DNA from: Flavobacterium sp. ALJ2 | GTDB taxonomy: Bacteria; Bacteroidota; Bacteroidia; Flavobacteriales; Flavobacteriaceae | Reading direction: 5' to 3' | Length of the DNA stretch: 64,000 nt | Assembly: GCF_015594725.1 (NCBI RefSeq) | Contig: NZ_JADNRC010000007.1 | Coordinates: forward strand, 1-64,000 | In this document: in pieces, positions 9,207 to 18,199 of the stretch | How the letters are laid out: each line of letters starts with the position of its first letter | Numbering within the stretch: the first letter of the stretch is position 1 | The notes under the pieces: generated by a model | The model's database searches: none | Seen by the model: only the letters and a program-made list of their open reading frames with translations | Told to the model about the DNA's origin: nothing | Made by a program: the position numbers and the translations under genes

Positions 9207-12200
9207 ATGCGTAAAATTTGTATTTCTTTACTGGTTTTATTTTGTGGATTTGTATCGAAAGCTCAAGTGAAAGAAGAGGCTCAAGATACAACAAAAGCAG
9301 GGTATTCTGTTGGTAAGATACAAATAAAAGATCCGCAAAGCATACTTTCTGCTTATACCTATGATCCTTTAACGGATCGCTATATCTATACTAATACCGT
9401 AGATGGATTTTCTATCAATTATCCTATTATTTTAACGCCAGAAGAGTACGAAAGATTAATCTTAAAAGAATCTCGAAGAGAGTATTTTAAGAAAAAAGCA
9501 GATGCTATAGATGGTAAAAAAGATGGAAGCGAAGAGGCGAAGAAAGATTTATTGCCTAGGTATTATATTAAATCAGGACTTTTTGAATCTATTTTCGGAA
9601 GTAATACCATCGATGTAAAACCAACAGGTTCGGTAGAAATAGATTTAGGAGCTCGTTATACAAAACAAGACAATCCATCCTTTTCTCCTAGAAATAGATC
9701 AAACCTTTCTTTTGATTTTGATCAGCGTATTAGTATGAGCTTACAAGGAAAAGTAGGTACACGATTAAATGTAAATGCTAATTATGATACACAATCTACA
9801 TTTGCTTTTCAAAATTTAATAAAATTAGAATACTCACCATCCGAAGACGATATCATCCAAAAAATTGAAGTTGGTAACGTAAGTTTGCCGCTTAATAGTA
9901 CTTTAATCAGAGGAGCACAAAGTTTATTCGGGGTAAAAGCTCAATTACAATTTGGGAAAACTACCATTACAGGAGTATTCTCAGAACAAAAATCCCAAGC
10001 CAAAAGTGTAGTAGCCGAAGGGGGAGGAACAGTTCAGAATTTCGATTTATATGCCCTGAATTATGATAATGATAGGCACTTCTTTTTATCTCAGTACTTT
10101 AGAAATAAATACGATTCATCATTAAAAAACTATCCTTTTATTGATAGTCGTGTTCAAATAACAAGATTAGAAGTTTGGGTAACTAATAAGCAAAATCGAG
10201 TTAGTACAACAAATAATAATTTAAGAAATATTATTGCACTTCAGGATTTAGGTGAAGGGCAGCTATCAGGAATTTCAGATAGCGAAGTTGTGGTTTTAAA
10301 TCCATCTGCTGGGATGTTTTTAAACCCAATCAATACCCCATCAAATAATGGTAATAATAAATATGACCCAAAATTAATTGCTGCAGGAACAGGTTTTTTA
10401 AACAGTCAGATCCGTGAAATCGTTACTTCAAGTAAAGGATTTAATGCTATAACAGTAAGTGAAGGTCAGGATTATTCGAAATTAGAAAACGCAAGGAAAT
10501 TAAATCCAAATGAATATACATTTAATCCACAATTAGGATATGTTTCGTTGCAACAGCGATTAGCAAATGATGAAGTTCTGGCAGTAGCCTATGAATATAC
10601 AATGGGAGATCAGGTATACCAAGTTGGAGAATTTGGAAACGATGGAGTAGATGGTACACTTGTAACAGGAAATAACCCTTCAGACCAAGTAATCATAACG
10701 CAGAGTTTGATTTTAAAAATGCTAAAAAGTAATTTGACAAATGTTAAAAATCCAGTTTGGAATTTGATGATGAAAAATATCTATCAGATACCTGGGGCAT
10801 ATCAAATAAAACAAGAAGATTTTAGATTTAATATATTATATACGGATCCATCTCCTATAAACTATATTACACCAGTTTCAGGAACACCGTTTCCACAAAA
10901 TCCTACTCCAGGTAACAAGGTAGCCGATACACCTTTGTTAAAAGTATTTAATTTGGATAAATTAAATTATAATAATGATCCACAAACAGGAGGTGATGGT
11001 TTTTTTGATTTCTTACCAGGCTTAACAGTAGATGCTCAAAATGGTAGAATTATATTTACAACCAAAGAACCTTTTGGAGAACTATTGTTTTCTAAATTAT
11101 CAAATAGTGCAGGAGAAGACTATCGTAATACAAGTACATACAACCCGAATCAGAGTAAATATGTATTCCGTAATATGTATGCCAATACACAATCAGGAGC
11201 CTTACAAGATAGTGATAAAAATAAATTCTTATTAAGAGGTAAATATAAATCTACAGGAGGTGACGGAATTCCTATTGGAGCTTTTAATGTTCCTCAAGGA
11301 TCGGTTGTTGTAACTGCAGCAGGACGTGTATTAGTCGAAGGAATTGATTATAGTGTAAATTATCAATTAGGGAGAGTTCAGATTTTAGACCCTTCACTTC
11401 AGGCATCAAATACACCAATTGAAATATCATTAGAGAATAACTCTATTTTCGGACAACAAACCCGAAGATTTATGGGAATAGATGTACAGCATAAAATTTC
11501 AGATAATTTTACTGTTGGAGGTACTTTTTTGCAAATGACAGAGAAGCCATTTACACAAAAATCAAGTTACGGACAGGAATCTGTAAATAATATGATTTAT
11601 GGTTTCAATACAAATTTCTCTACAGAAGTTCCTTTCTTTACCCGATTGGTAAATAAATTGCCATTTATGGATACTGATGTTCCATCTAATCTTTCGATAA
11701 GAGGAGAAGTTGCTTTCTTAAAACCTGGAACTCCAAAAGCAGATAATTTTGAAGGAGAATCAACTATTTATGTAGATGATTTTGAAGGATCGCAGTCAAC
11801 AATAGATATGCGTTCGGCATATGCGTGGAGTTTGGCATCAACACCAGAAGAAAATGCTGTAAGTACCTATAATTTTAATGCAAAAAATAATGATTTAAGT
11901 TACGGTTTTAAAAGAGCAAAACTAGCATGGTATACAATCGATCCAATTTTTTATGCTTCGAAACCATCGGGAATTACTAATGATGATATATCGTTGAACT
12001 CAACCCGTAGAATTTATAGTGAGGAATTGTATCCGCTAACTGATATTGCCCAAGGACAATCACAAGTAATAAATACGTTAGATTTAACATACTATCCATC
12101 AGAAAGAGGACCTTATAACAATAATTTAAATTATGCAACGAGTCCAAAAGATAATTTTGGAGGGATAATGCGTGCTTTGAGTTCAACTGATTTTGAACAA

Positions 12201-15200
12201 GGAAATGTTGAATATATCCAGTTTTGGGTATTAGATCCATTTGTAGGAGCAGGACAGACAGATCAAACTAATACAGGTAAGGTTTATTTTAATTTGGGAG
12301 AAATTTCAGAAGATATTTTGAAAGATGGTAGAAAACAATATGAAAATGGTTTAGGGCCAAATCAAATATTAGTGAAGCCACAGCCTTTATGGGGAGATGT
12401 TCCGGCATCACAATCTTTAATCTATGCATTTGATAATAATAGTGCTAATAGAGCAAATCAGGATGTTGGTTTAGATGGTTTGCCAAATGCCAAAGAAGGA
12501 ACAATTTATAATAATTTTGCCTCAGAGGCAGATCCAGCAGCAGATGATTACAGGTATTATTTAAATACTACAGGAGGAGTTCTAGATCGTTATAAAAATT
12601 ATAATGGAGTAGAAGGAAACTCAGCAGTAGATATAAATGATGCCAATAGAGCTTCAACGACACTTCCAGATGTCGAAGATATCAATAGAGATAACACTAT
12701 GAATACGATTAATGCCTACTATGAGTATGGTATTGATATTAAGCCAAATATGAGTATAGGACAAAATTATATTACAGATATAAAAAATACTCAGGTAACA
12801 ATGGCAAATGGTTCAGTTACCGATGCAAGATGGATTCAGTTTAAGATTCCTGTTTCGCAACCTCAAAATACCATTGGTAATATATCCGATTTTAGATCAA
12901 TTCGTTTTATGAGAATGTTTATGACGGGGTTTGGAAGCAATGTTACAGTTCGTTTTGGAGCATTAGATTTAGTAAGAGGAGAGTGGAGAAGATATACAAG
13001 TACATTGGACCCTACAGATGTTAATGTAGAAGATGATAATACAAATTTTGATGTTTCGGCAGTAAATATTGAAGAGAATAGCACCAGATGTCCAATAAAT
13101 TATGTGTCACCTCCAGGAGTAGCACGAGAACAATTGTATAATAATAATACGATTATTAATCAAAATGAACAGGCATTGGCATTACGAGTTTCAGGAAATG
13201 GTTTGCAACCAAAAGATTCTAGAGCAGTATTTAAAAATGTAAGTGTTGATATGCGCCAATACAACAGATTGAAAATGTTTTTGCATGCAGAATCATTACC
13301 AGATGAAGTAGTTTTGAAAGATGGACAAATGGTAGGTTTTATCCGTTTTGGAAATGATTTTACTCAGAATTTCTATCAAATTGAAATGCCTTTAAAAGTA
13401 ACAATTCCAACATCATTGACAGGTTCAGATTGTTCGCCTTTAAGTCCTGAAGTTGTTTGGCCTGAAGAAAATAATATTGATTTGGCTCTTGAATTATTGA
13501 CGCAGATGAAAATTAAGGCAATGAAGATTGATCCAAATACGCTCCCGCTTGACGGAATATATTATCCAGATGATGATCTAAATAATCCAGAAGGTGATGG
13601 AGATAGTAAATTGCGATTAGGAATAAAAGGAAATCCAAATTTTGGATTAGTTAGAAATTTAATGGTAGGTGTTAAAAACGCAGATACCCGCGAAGATATT
13701 AAAGGAGAAGTTTGGCTTAATGAGTTGCGTCTAGCTGAAATGGATAATAAAGGAGGAATGGCAGCAGTGCTGAACCTTGATACTAATTTTGCTGATTTTG
13801 CCACAGTTTCTGCTACAGGTAGAAAAAGTACAATAGGATTTGGTTCTTTGGAGCAAGGGCCAAATGAAAGAAGTAGAGAAGATATACAACAATATAATAT
13901 TGTAACTAATTTAAATTTAGGAAAGTTATTACCACCAAAATGGGGGATTAATTTACCTTTTAATTATGCAGTAGGAGAAGAGATAATTACTCCAGAATAC
14001 GACCCGTTTAACGAAGATATTAAACTTAAACAGTTACTGGATATAACTACAAATTCTGCAGAAAAAAAGAATATAAAAAACCGAGCTATTGATTATACAA
14101 AGCGTAGAAGTATCAATTTCATTGGAGTTAGAAAAGATAGAGCACCTGAACAAAAGCAACATATTTATGACCCTGAAAATTTTACGTTTTCACAATCATA
14201 CAATGAAGTAGAACGTCATGATTATGAGATAAGAAGTTATGAAGATCAGCAATCGAGTACAACTGTGAATTATGCATATAGCTTTCAGTCAAAAGCAGTT
14301 GAGCCATTTAAGAAAAGTAAATATTTCAAGAAAAGTGACTATTGGAAAATGTTAAGTGATTTTAATTTTAATTATTTGCCATCTAATATAACATTTAATA
14401 CTAATATTATAAGACAATACAATCGTCAGGAGTTTAGACAAGTTGACAATGTTGAAGGTATCGGATTAGATCCATTGTATAGAAGAAATTTTGCATTTAA
14501 TTATCAATATGGATTTAATTTTAATCTTACAAAATCATTAAAAATAAACTATACAGCATCATCTAATAATATTGTTAAAAATTATTTGAATGCTGATAAT
14601 GAGCCAATCGATAGCTTTAGTATTTGGGATAGTTACTGGGATATTGGTACACCAAATCAGCATATGCAACAATTAGTTTTAAATTATGAAATACCGTTAT
14701 ATAAAATACCTGCATTAGGGTTTTTAAAAGCAAATTACTCTTATACAGGAGATTATAGTTGGCAACGTACTTCGGAGGCATTATCAAGATATGAAGATGA
14801 TAATGGGAATTTGTATGATTTAGGGAATACAGTTCAAAATGCAAATTCGAATACATTTACTGCGACAATGAATATGAATACACTTTATAAGTATTTAGGA
14901 CTTACAAAAGGAGGTGCTAAAACCCCTAAGTCAAGACCAACTGTACCAAAACCAGGGGAGAAAGTAGTAAATACAAATCAAGCATTGGCAAAAAACAGTG
15001 CATTTCAAGATGGTTTAATAGGAATGTTAACAAGTGTAAAAAATATTCAGGTTAATTATACAGTAAATAGCGGAACAGTTTTGCCTGGGTATACTCCAAG
15101 TGTCGGATTCTTAGGCTCATCTCGACCATCATTAGGGTTTATTTTTGGAAGTCAGGATGATGTACGTTATGAGGCTGCTAAAAATGGCTGGTTAACCAAT

Positions 15201-16415
15201 TATCAGGATTTTAACCAGAACTTTTCACAGGTAACAAGCAAGATGCTTAAGGCTACAGCAAATATTGATTTGTTACCAGATTTTAAAATAGATTTGAATT
15301 TAGATCGTACATATTCAGCTAATTTTTCCGAGCAATATGATGTTGATGCAACAGGATTATATCATGCGAGATCACCATATAATTATGGAATGTTTTCTAT
15401 TTCGACTATTTTGATAAAAACAGCATTTTCTACAAGTGATGAAAATTTCTCATCTGCGTTTGATGATTTTAGATCCAACCGTCTGGTAATTGCAAATCGT
15501 TTGGCAGAAAGTCATTATGGTGCAGGAGCAGAAATCCCGAGATATGGAGACATACTTAATCCTATTCCTGGAACAGGAGATCCTAAATATGCTTTGTATC
15601 TTGCAAATGAAGGATTCCCAATAGGATATACAAAAAGCAATCAGGCAGTTTTACTTCCTTCATTTTTGGCAGCATATTCAGGGAGCAATGCCTCAAGTAG
15701 TTCAACAGGTATTTTTAGAAGTTTTCCACTTCCAAACTGGAGTATAAAGTACAATGGGTTGATGCGTTATAGATACTTTAAAGAAAATTTCAAGCGCTTC
15801 TCATTGCAACATAACTATAGAGCGTCTTATACAATTAACCAGTATCGTTCTAATTTTAAATATGACCAACATCCAGGCGAAAGAGAGCCAGATAACGATA
15901 ATTTTTATAATCCAACAATCATGTCTAATGTGAATTTAGTGGAACAATTTAGTCCACTTATCAGAATGGATTTTGAGCTAAAGAGTTCTTTTAAAGTACT
16001 TACGGAAATTAAAAAAGATAGAGCATTGTCAATGAGTTTTGATAATAATTTATTGACAGAAGTTAAAGGAATGGAATATATTATAGGTCTTGGATATCGT
16101 ATCAAAGATGTGATTTTTTCATCGACATTGGCAGATAGCCCTACAGGAATCATAAAAAGTGATATCAATTTAAAAGGAGATTTGTCATATCGAAATAATC
16201 AAACAATGGTTCGTTATTTAGATTATGATAACAATCAATTGGCTGCAGGACAAAATATTTGGTCAATAAAAATTACAGCTGATTATTCATTTAGTAAGAA
16301 CCTAACAGCAATTTTTTATTATGATCATTCATTTTCTAAAGCAGTAATTTCGACTTTATATCCTCTAACGAATATTCGATCAGGATTTACCATTCGATAT
16401 AATTTTGGAAATTAA
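9207..16415 (+). CDS. sprA: SprA, T9SS outer-membrane translocon / gliding protein
   Basis: The product has 2402 aa, matching the very large SprA/Sov family. A signal peptide occupies 1-20 (LLVLFCGFVSKAQ). Hallmarks include a family segment near residue 848 (YVDDFEGSQSTIDMRSAYAW) and long tracts of alternating aromatic/polar beta-strands ending in RYNFGN. In F. johnsoniae SprA forms a giant 36-strand barrel through which T9SS substrates such as SprB and RemA cross the outer membrane. It is therefore the likely exporter of the adhesin at the left edge. The neighbourhood ruvA-sprA-gcvH-vanZ-deoC-remB matches the F. johnsoniae locus as I recall it. The frame is intact. Confidence 0.96.
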   Translation: MRKICISLLVLFCGFVSKAQVKEEAQDTTKAGYSVGKIQIKDPQSILSAYTYDPLTDRYIYTNTVDGFSINYPIILTPEEYERLILKESRREYFKKKADAIDGKKDGSEEAKKDLLPRYYIKSGLFESIFGSNTIDVKPTGSVEIDLGARYTKQDNPSFSPRNRSNLSFDFDQRISMSLQGKVGTRLNVNANYDTQSTFAFQNLIKLEYSPSEDDIIQKIEVGNVSLPLNSTLIRGAQSLFGVKAQLQFGKTTITGVFSEQKSQAKSVVAEGGGTVQNFDLYALNYDNDRHFFLSQYFRNKYDSSLKNYPFIDSRVQITRLEVWVTNKQNRVSTTNNNLRNIIALQDLGEGQLSGISDSEVVVLNPSAGMFLNPINTPSNNGNNKYDPKLIAAGTGFLNSQIREIVTSSKGFNAITVSEGQDYSKLENARKLNPNEYTFNPQLGYVSLQQRLANDEVLAVAYEYTMGDQVYQVGEFGNDGVDGTLVTGNNPSDQVIITQSLILKMLKSNLTNVKNPVWNLMMKNIYQIPGAYQIKQEDFRFNILYTDPSPINYITPVSGTPFPQNPTPGNKVADTPLLKVFNLDKLNYNNDPQTGGDGFFDFLPGLTVDAQNGRIIFTTKEPFGELLFSKLSNSAGEDYRNTSTYNPNQSKYVFRNMYANTQSGALQDSDKNKFLLRGKYKSTGGDGIPIGAFNVPQGSVVVTAAGRVLVEGIDYSVNYQLGRVQILDPSLQASNTPIEISLENNSIFGQQTRRFMGIDVQHKISDNFTVGGTFLQMTEKPFTQKSSYGQESVNNMIYGFNTNFSTEVPFFTRLVNKLPFMDTDVPSNLSIRGEVAFLKPGTPKADNFEGESTIYVDDFEGSQSTIDMRSAYAWSLASTPEENAVSTYNFNAKNNDLSYGFKRAKLAWYTIDPIFYASKPSGITNDDISLNSTRRIYSEELYPLTDIAQGQSQVINTLDLTYYPSERGPYNNNLNYATSPKDNFGGIMRALSSTDFEQGNVEYIQFWVLDPFVGAGQTDQTNTGKVYFNLGEISEDILKDGRKQYENGLGPNQILVKPQPLWGDVPASQSLIYAFDNNSANRANQDVGLDGLPNAKEGTIYNNFASEADPAADDYRYYLNTTGGVLDRYKNYNGVEGNSAVDINDANRASTTLPDVEDINRDNTMNTINAYYEYGIDIKPNMSIGQNYITDIKNTQVTMANGSVTDARWIQFKIPVSQPQNTIGNISDFRSIRFMRMFMTGFGSNVTVRFGALDLVRGEWRRYTSTLDPTDVNVEDDNTNFDVSAVNIEENSTRCPINYVSPPGVAREQLYNNNTIINQNEQALALRVSGNGLQPKDSRAVFKNVSVDMRQYNRLKMFLHAESLPDEVVLKDGQMVGFIRFGNDFTQNFYQIEMPLKVTIPTSLTGSDCSPLSPEVVWPEENNIDLALELLTQMKIKAMKIDPNTLPLDGIYYPDDDLNNPEGDGDSKLRLGIKGNPNFGLVRNLMVGVKNADTREDIKGEVWLNELRLAEMDNKGGMAAVLNLDTNFADFATVSATGRKSTIGFGSLEQGPNERSREDIQQYNIVTNLNLGKLLPPKWGINLPFNYAVGEEIITPEYDPFNEDIKLKQLLDITTNSAEKKNIKNRAIDYTKRRSINFIGVRKDRAPEQKQHIYDPENFTFSQSYNEVERHDYEIRSYEDQQSSTTVNYAYSFQSKAVEPFKKSKYFKKSDYWKMLSDFNFNYLPSNITFNTNIIRQYNRQEFRQVDNVEGIGLDPLYRRNFAFNYQYGFNFNLTKSLKINYTASSNNIVKNYLNADNEPIDSFSIWDSYWDIGTPNQHMQQLVLNYEIPLYKIPALGFLKANYSYTGDYSWQRTSEALSRYEDDNGNLYDLGNTVQNANSNTFTATMNMNTLYKYLGLTKGGAKTPKSRPTVPKPGEKVVNTNQALAKNSAFQDGLIGMLTSVKNIQVNYTVNSGTVLPGYTPSVGFLGSSRPSLGFIFGSQDDVRYEAAKNGWLTNYQDFNQNFSQVTSKMLKATANIDLLPDFKIDLNLDRTYSANFSEQYDVDATGLYHARSPYNYGMFSISTILIKTAFSTSDENFSSAFDDFRSNRLVIANRLAESHYGAGAEIPRYGDILNPIPGTGDPKYALYLANEGFPIGYTKSNQAVLLPSFLAAYSGSNASSSSTGIFRSFPLPNWSIKYNGLMRYRYFKENFKRFSLQHNYRASYTINQYRSNFKYDQHPGEREPDNDNFYNPTIMSNVNLVEQFSPLIRMDFELKSSFKVLTEIKKDRALSMSFDNNLLTEVKGMEYIIGLGYRIKDVIFSSTLADSPTGIIKSDINLKGDLSYRNNQTMVRYLDYDNNQLAAGQNIWSIKITADYSFSKNLTAIFYYDHSFSKAVISTLYPLTNIRSGFTIRYNFGN

Positions 16416-16452
16416 ATTTCAGATTCTAAAGAGAATTTGATTAGAAGATTAT

Positions 16453-16460
16453 TACATTTG
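16453..16460 (+). promoter_or_regulatory. -7 promoter box for gcvH
   Basis: TACATTTG fits TANNTTTG and lies 42 bases before the gcvH start in the 87-bp gap after sprA. It suggests that gcvH/vanZ can be transcribed apart from sprA. Confidence 0.4.
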
Positions 16461-16502
16461 CCCTATTAAAATTCAATTATCAATTATCAATAAGTATTTA
16501 TT

Positions 16503-16883
16503 ATGAATATACCAGCAAATTTAAAGTACACAAAGGATCACGAATGGGTTAGCATTGAAGGTGATGTTGCGACAGTAGGAATTACTCATTTTGCGCAAAA
16601 AGAATTAGGAGATATCGTTTATGTTGAAGTAGAGACTTTAGATCAAACACTTGATAAAGATGAAGTTTTTGGAACAGTTGAAGCAGTAAAAACAGTTTCA
16701 GATTTGTTCTTGCCTTTGTCTGGAGAGATTATTGCTTTTAATGATAGCTTAGAAAGCGCTCCAGAAACAGTAAATTCAGACCCTTATGGAGCTGGATGGA
16801 TGATTAAAATTAAAATATCAAATACATCTGAATTAGATTCTTTATTATCTGATGAAGCTTATAAAGAATTAATAGGTGCTTAA
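16503..16883 (+). CDS. gcvH: Glycine cleavage system H protein
   Basis: The product has 126 aa and a full-length lipoyl-domain fold. The lipoate-accepting lysine is Lys63 in the motif [13 protein letters not shown], and the C-terminal side has [13 protein letters not shown]. It shuttles the aminomethyl intermediate between the P, T and L proteins of glycine cleavage. No gcvP or gcvT is nearby, which is common in flavobacteria where these genes are scattered. The 3' end overlaps the next gene by 8 bases, so the two are probably translationally coupled. Confidence 0.95.
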   Translation: MNIPANLKYTKDHEWVSIEGDVATVGITHFAQKELGDIVYVEVETLDQTLDKDEVFGTVEAVKTVSDLFLPLSGEIIAFNDSLESAPETVNSDPYGAGWMIKIKISNTSELDSLLSDEAYKELIGA

Positions 16884-17262
16884 AAAAATATTTTTTTTAT
16901 GTTTGGCTATATTGTGGACAGGGGCTATTGTTTTTCTCTGTTTAACTGAATCAAGTAATATACCAGTTGTAACTATACCCAACATAGATAAATTAGTTCA
17001 TTTTTGTTTTTATTTTGGCTTTACTTTTCTGTGGTTTTTATATTTTAAAAAACAATTTAAGAACGCGGATGATTTTAGACCACTATTACTCTCTTTTGTT
17101 TTTTCAACCTTTTTTGGAATTATAATCGAACTTTTGCAAAGTAAATACACTTTAACAAGAAGTGCAGACATGATGGATTTTTTAGCAAATTCACTAGGAG
17201 CAACATCAGCAATAATTGCAGTGCTACTATTTAATAAGCTAATCACTAAAATAGTAAATTAA
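16876..17262 (+). CDS. VanZ-like small membrane protein
   Basis: The product has 128 aa from a GTG start that overlaps gcvH by 8 bases. No in-frame ATG exists near the start, and GTG gives a natural first membrane helix ([19 protein letters not shown]). Four hydrophobic segments are evident. VanZ-family traits are the [19 protein letters not shown] segment and the [14 protein letters not shown] segment with its conserved D and N. VanZ itself gives low-level teicoplanin resistance, but the function of the family in Bacteroidetes is unknown. The conserved place beside sprA/gcvH is suggestive but not proof of a secretion role. Confidence 0.85.
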   Translation: MLKKIFFLCLAILWTGAIVFLCLTESSNIPVVTIPNIDKLVHFCFYFGFTFLWFLYFKKQFKNADDFRPLLLSFVFSTFFGIIIELLQSKYTLTRSADMMDFLANSLGATSAIIAVLLFNKLITKIVN

Positions 17263-17264
17263 AG

Positions 17265-17290
17265 AATCCCACTTAGGTGGGATTTTTTGT
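17265..17290 (+). terminator. Terminator after the gcvH-vanZ pair
   Basis: The perfect stem AATCCCAC (17265-17272) / GTGGGATT (17277-17284) has a 4-base loop and is followed by a T-run. Confidence 0.9.
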
Positions 17291-17391
17291 TTTTGGAAAT
17301 TTATAGGATGCGCTATTTATAGTAGATTTTCTGTTATCTACAAGCTAGATAAAAGTAGCCGTTAATTCCAGGCTTATCTCAATATAAAATG

Positions 17392-17399
17392 TATTTTTG
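17392..17399 (+). promoter_or_regulatory. -7 promoter box for deoC
   Basis: TATTTTTG fits TANNTTTG 30 bases before the deoC ATG at 17430. No convincing -33 TTG. Confidence 0.5.
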
Positions 17400-17429
17400 T
17401 TAATTAGGATTTAATGCAATTAATTTATT

Positions 17430-18179
17430 ATGGCTATGAATATTAGACAATACTTAGACTCAACATATTTAAAAACTGCAGAGCAGGCAAATTTAAGTGA
17501 AGCTGAAAACACACAGGTAGTTAAGAATATGATTGAAGAAGCTATAACAGAGCAATTCAAATTGATAATGATTCGTCCGGATAAAGTAAGCTTAGCTAAG
17601 GAAATGATTTCAGATGCTAAATCGAATCTTTTGATAGGAACAGTAATTGACTTTCTGGAAGGGGACTCAAGTTTTGAAGAAAAGATTGCAGAGGCAAATG
17701 TAGCAATACAAGATGGGACAAATGAGCTAGATTTTGTATGTAATTATAAAGCCTTTAAAAATGGAGAAATTGATTTAGTTAAAAATGAAATTTTGCAGTG
17801 TACATTATTAGGATTGACTAATGGTAAAGTTGTAAAATGGATTATAGAAGTTGCTGCGCTTAATGATAAAGAAATTATACAATTATCAGTGCTAATAAAA
17901 AATATAATTATTCAGAATTTTGAAGAGAATGAATATTCTTCTGTTTTTGTAAAATCATCTACAGGCTTTTATAAAACAGAAAACAACTTGCCTAATGGAG
18001 CTACAGTTCCATCAATTATTATGATGCTTGAAAATGCTTCGCCGTTACCTATAAAAGCTGCAGGTGGAGTGAGAACATACGAAGAAGCTGTTGAAATGAT
18101 TAATCTTGGAGTAAAACGCATAGGAACTTCAAATGCTAAAGCAATTGCAAACGGAGAAGTTTCGCATAGCCAATACTAA
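17430..18179 (+). CDS. deoC: Deoxyribose-phosphate aldolase
   Basis: The product has 249 aa. It is a class I aldolase of the DeoC family that cleaves 2-deoxyribose-5-phosphate to acetaldehyde and glyceraldehyde-3-phosphate in nucleoside salvage. The Schiff-base lysine is Lys175 in FVKSSTGF. The proton-relay residues are Asp101 (ELDFVCN) and Lys209 (PIKAAGGVRT). A second ATG two codons inside (17436) is an alternative start. The remB-like gene follows after only 20 bases, so the two probably share a transcript although no functional link is obvious. Confidence 0.93.
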   Translation: MAMNIRQYLDSTYLKTAEQANLSEAENTQVVKNMIEEAITEQFKLIMIRPDKVSLAKEMISDAKSNLLIGTVIDFLEGDSSFEEKIAEANVAIQDGTNELDFVCNYKAFKNGEIDLVKNEILQCTLLGLTNGKVVKWIIEVAALNDKEIIQLSVLIKNIIIQNFEENEYSSVFVKSSTGFYKTENNLPNGATVPSIIMMLENASPLPIKAAGGVRTYEEAVEMINLGVKRIGTSNAKAIANGEVSHSQY

Positions 18180-18199
18180 AATTCACAACCCCAAACTAT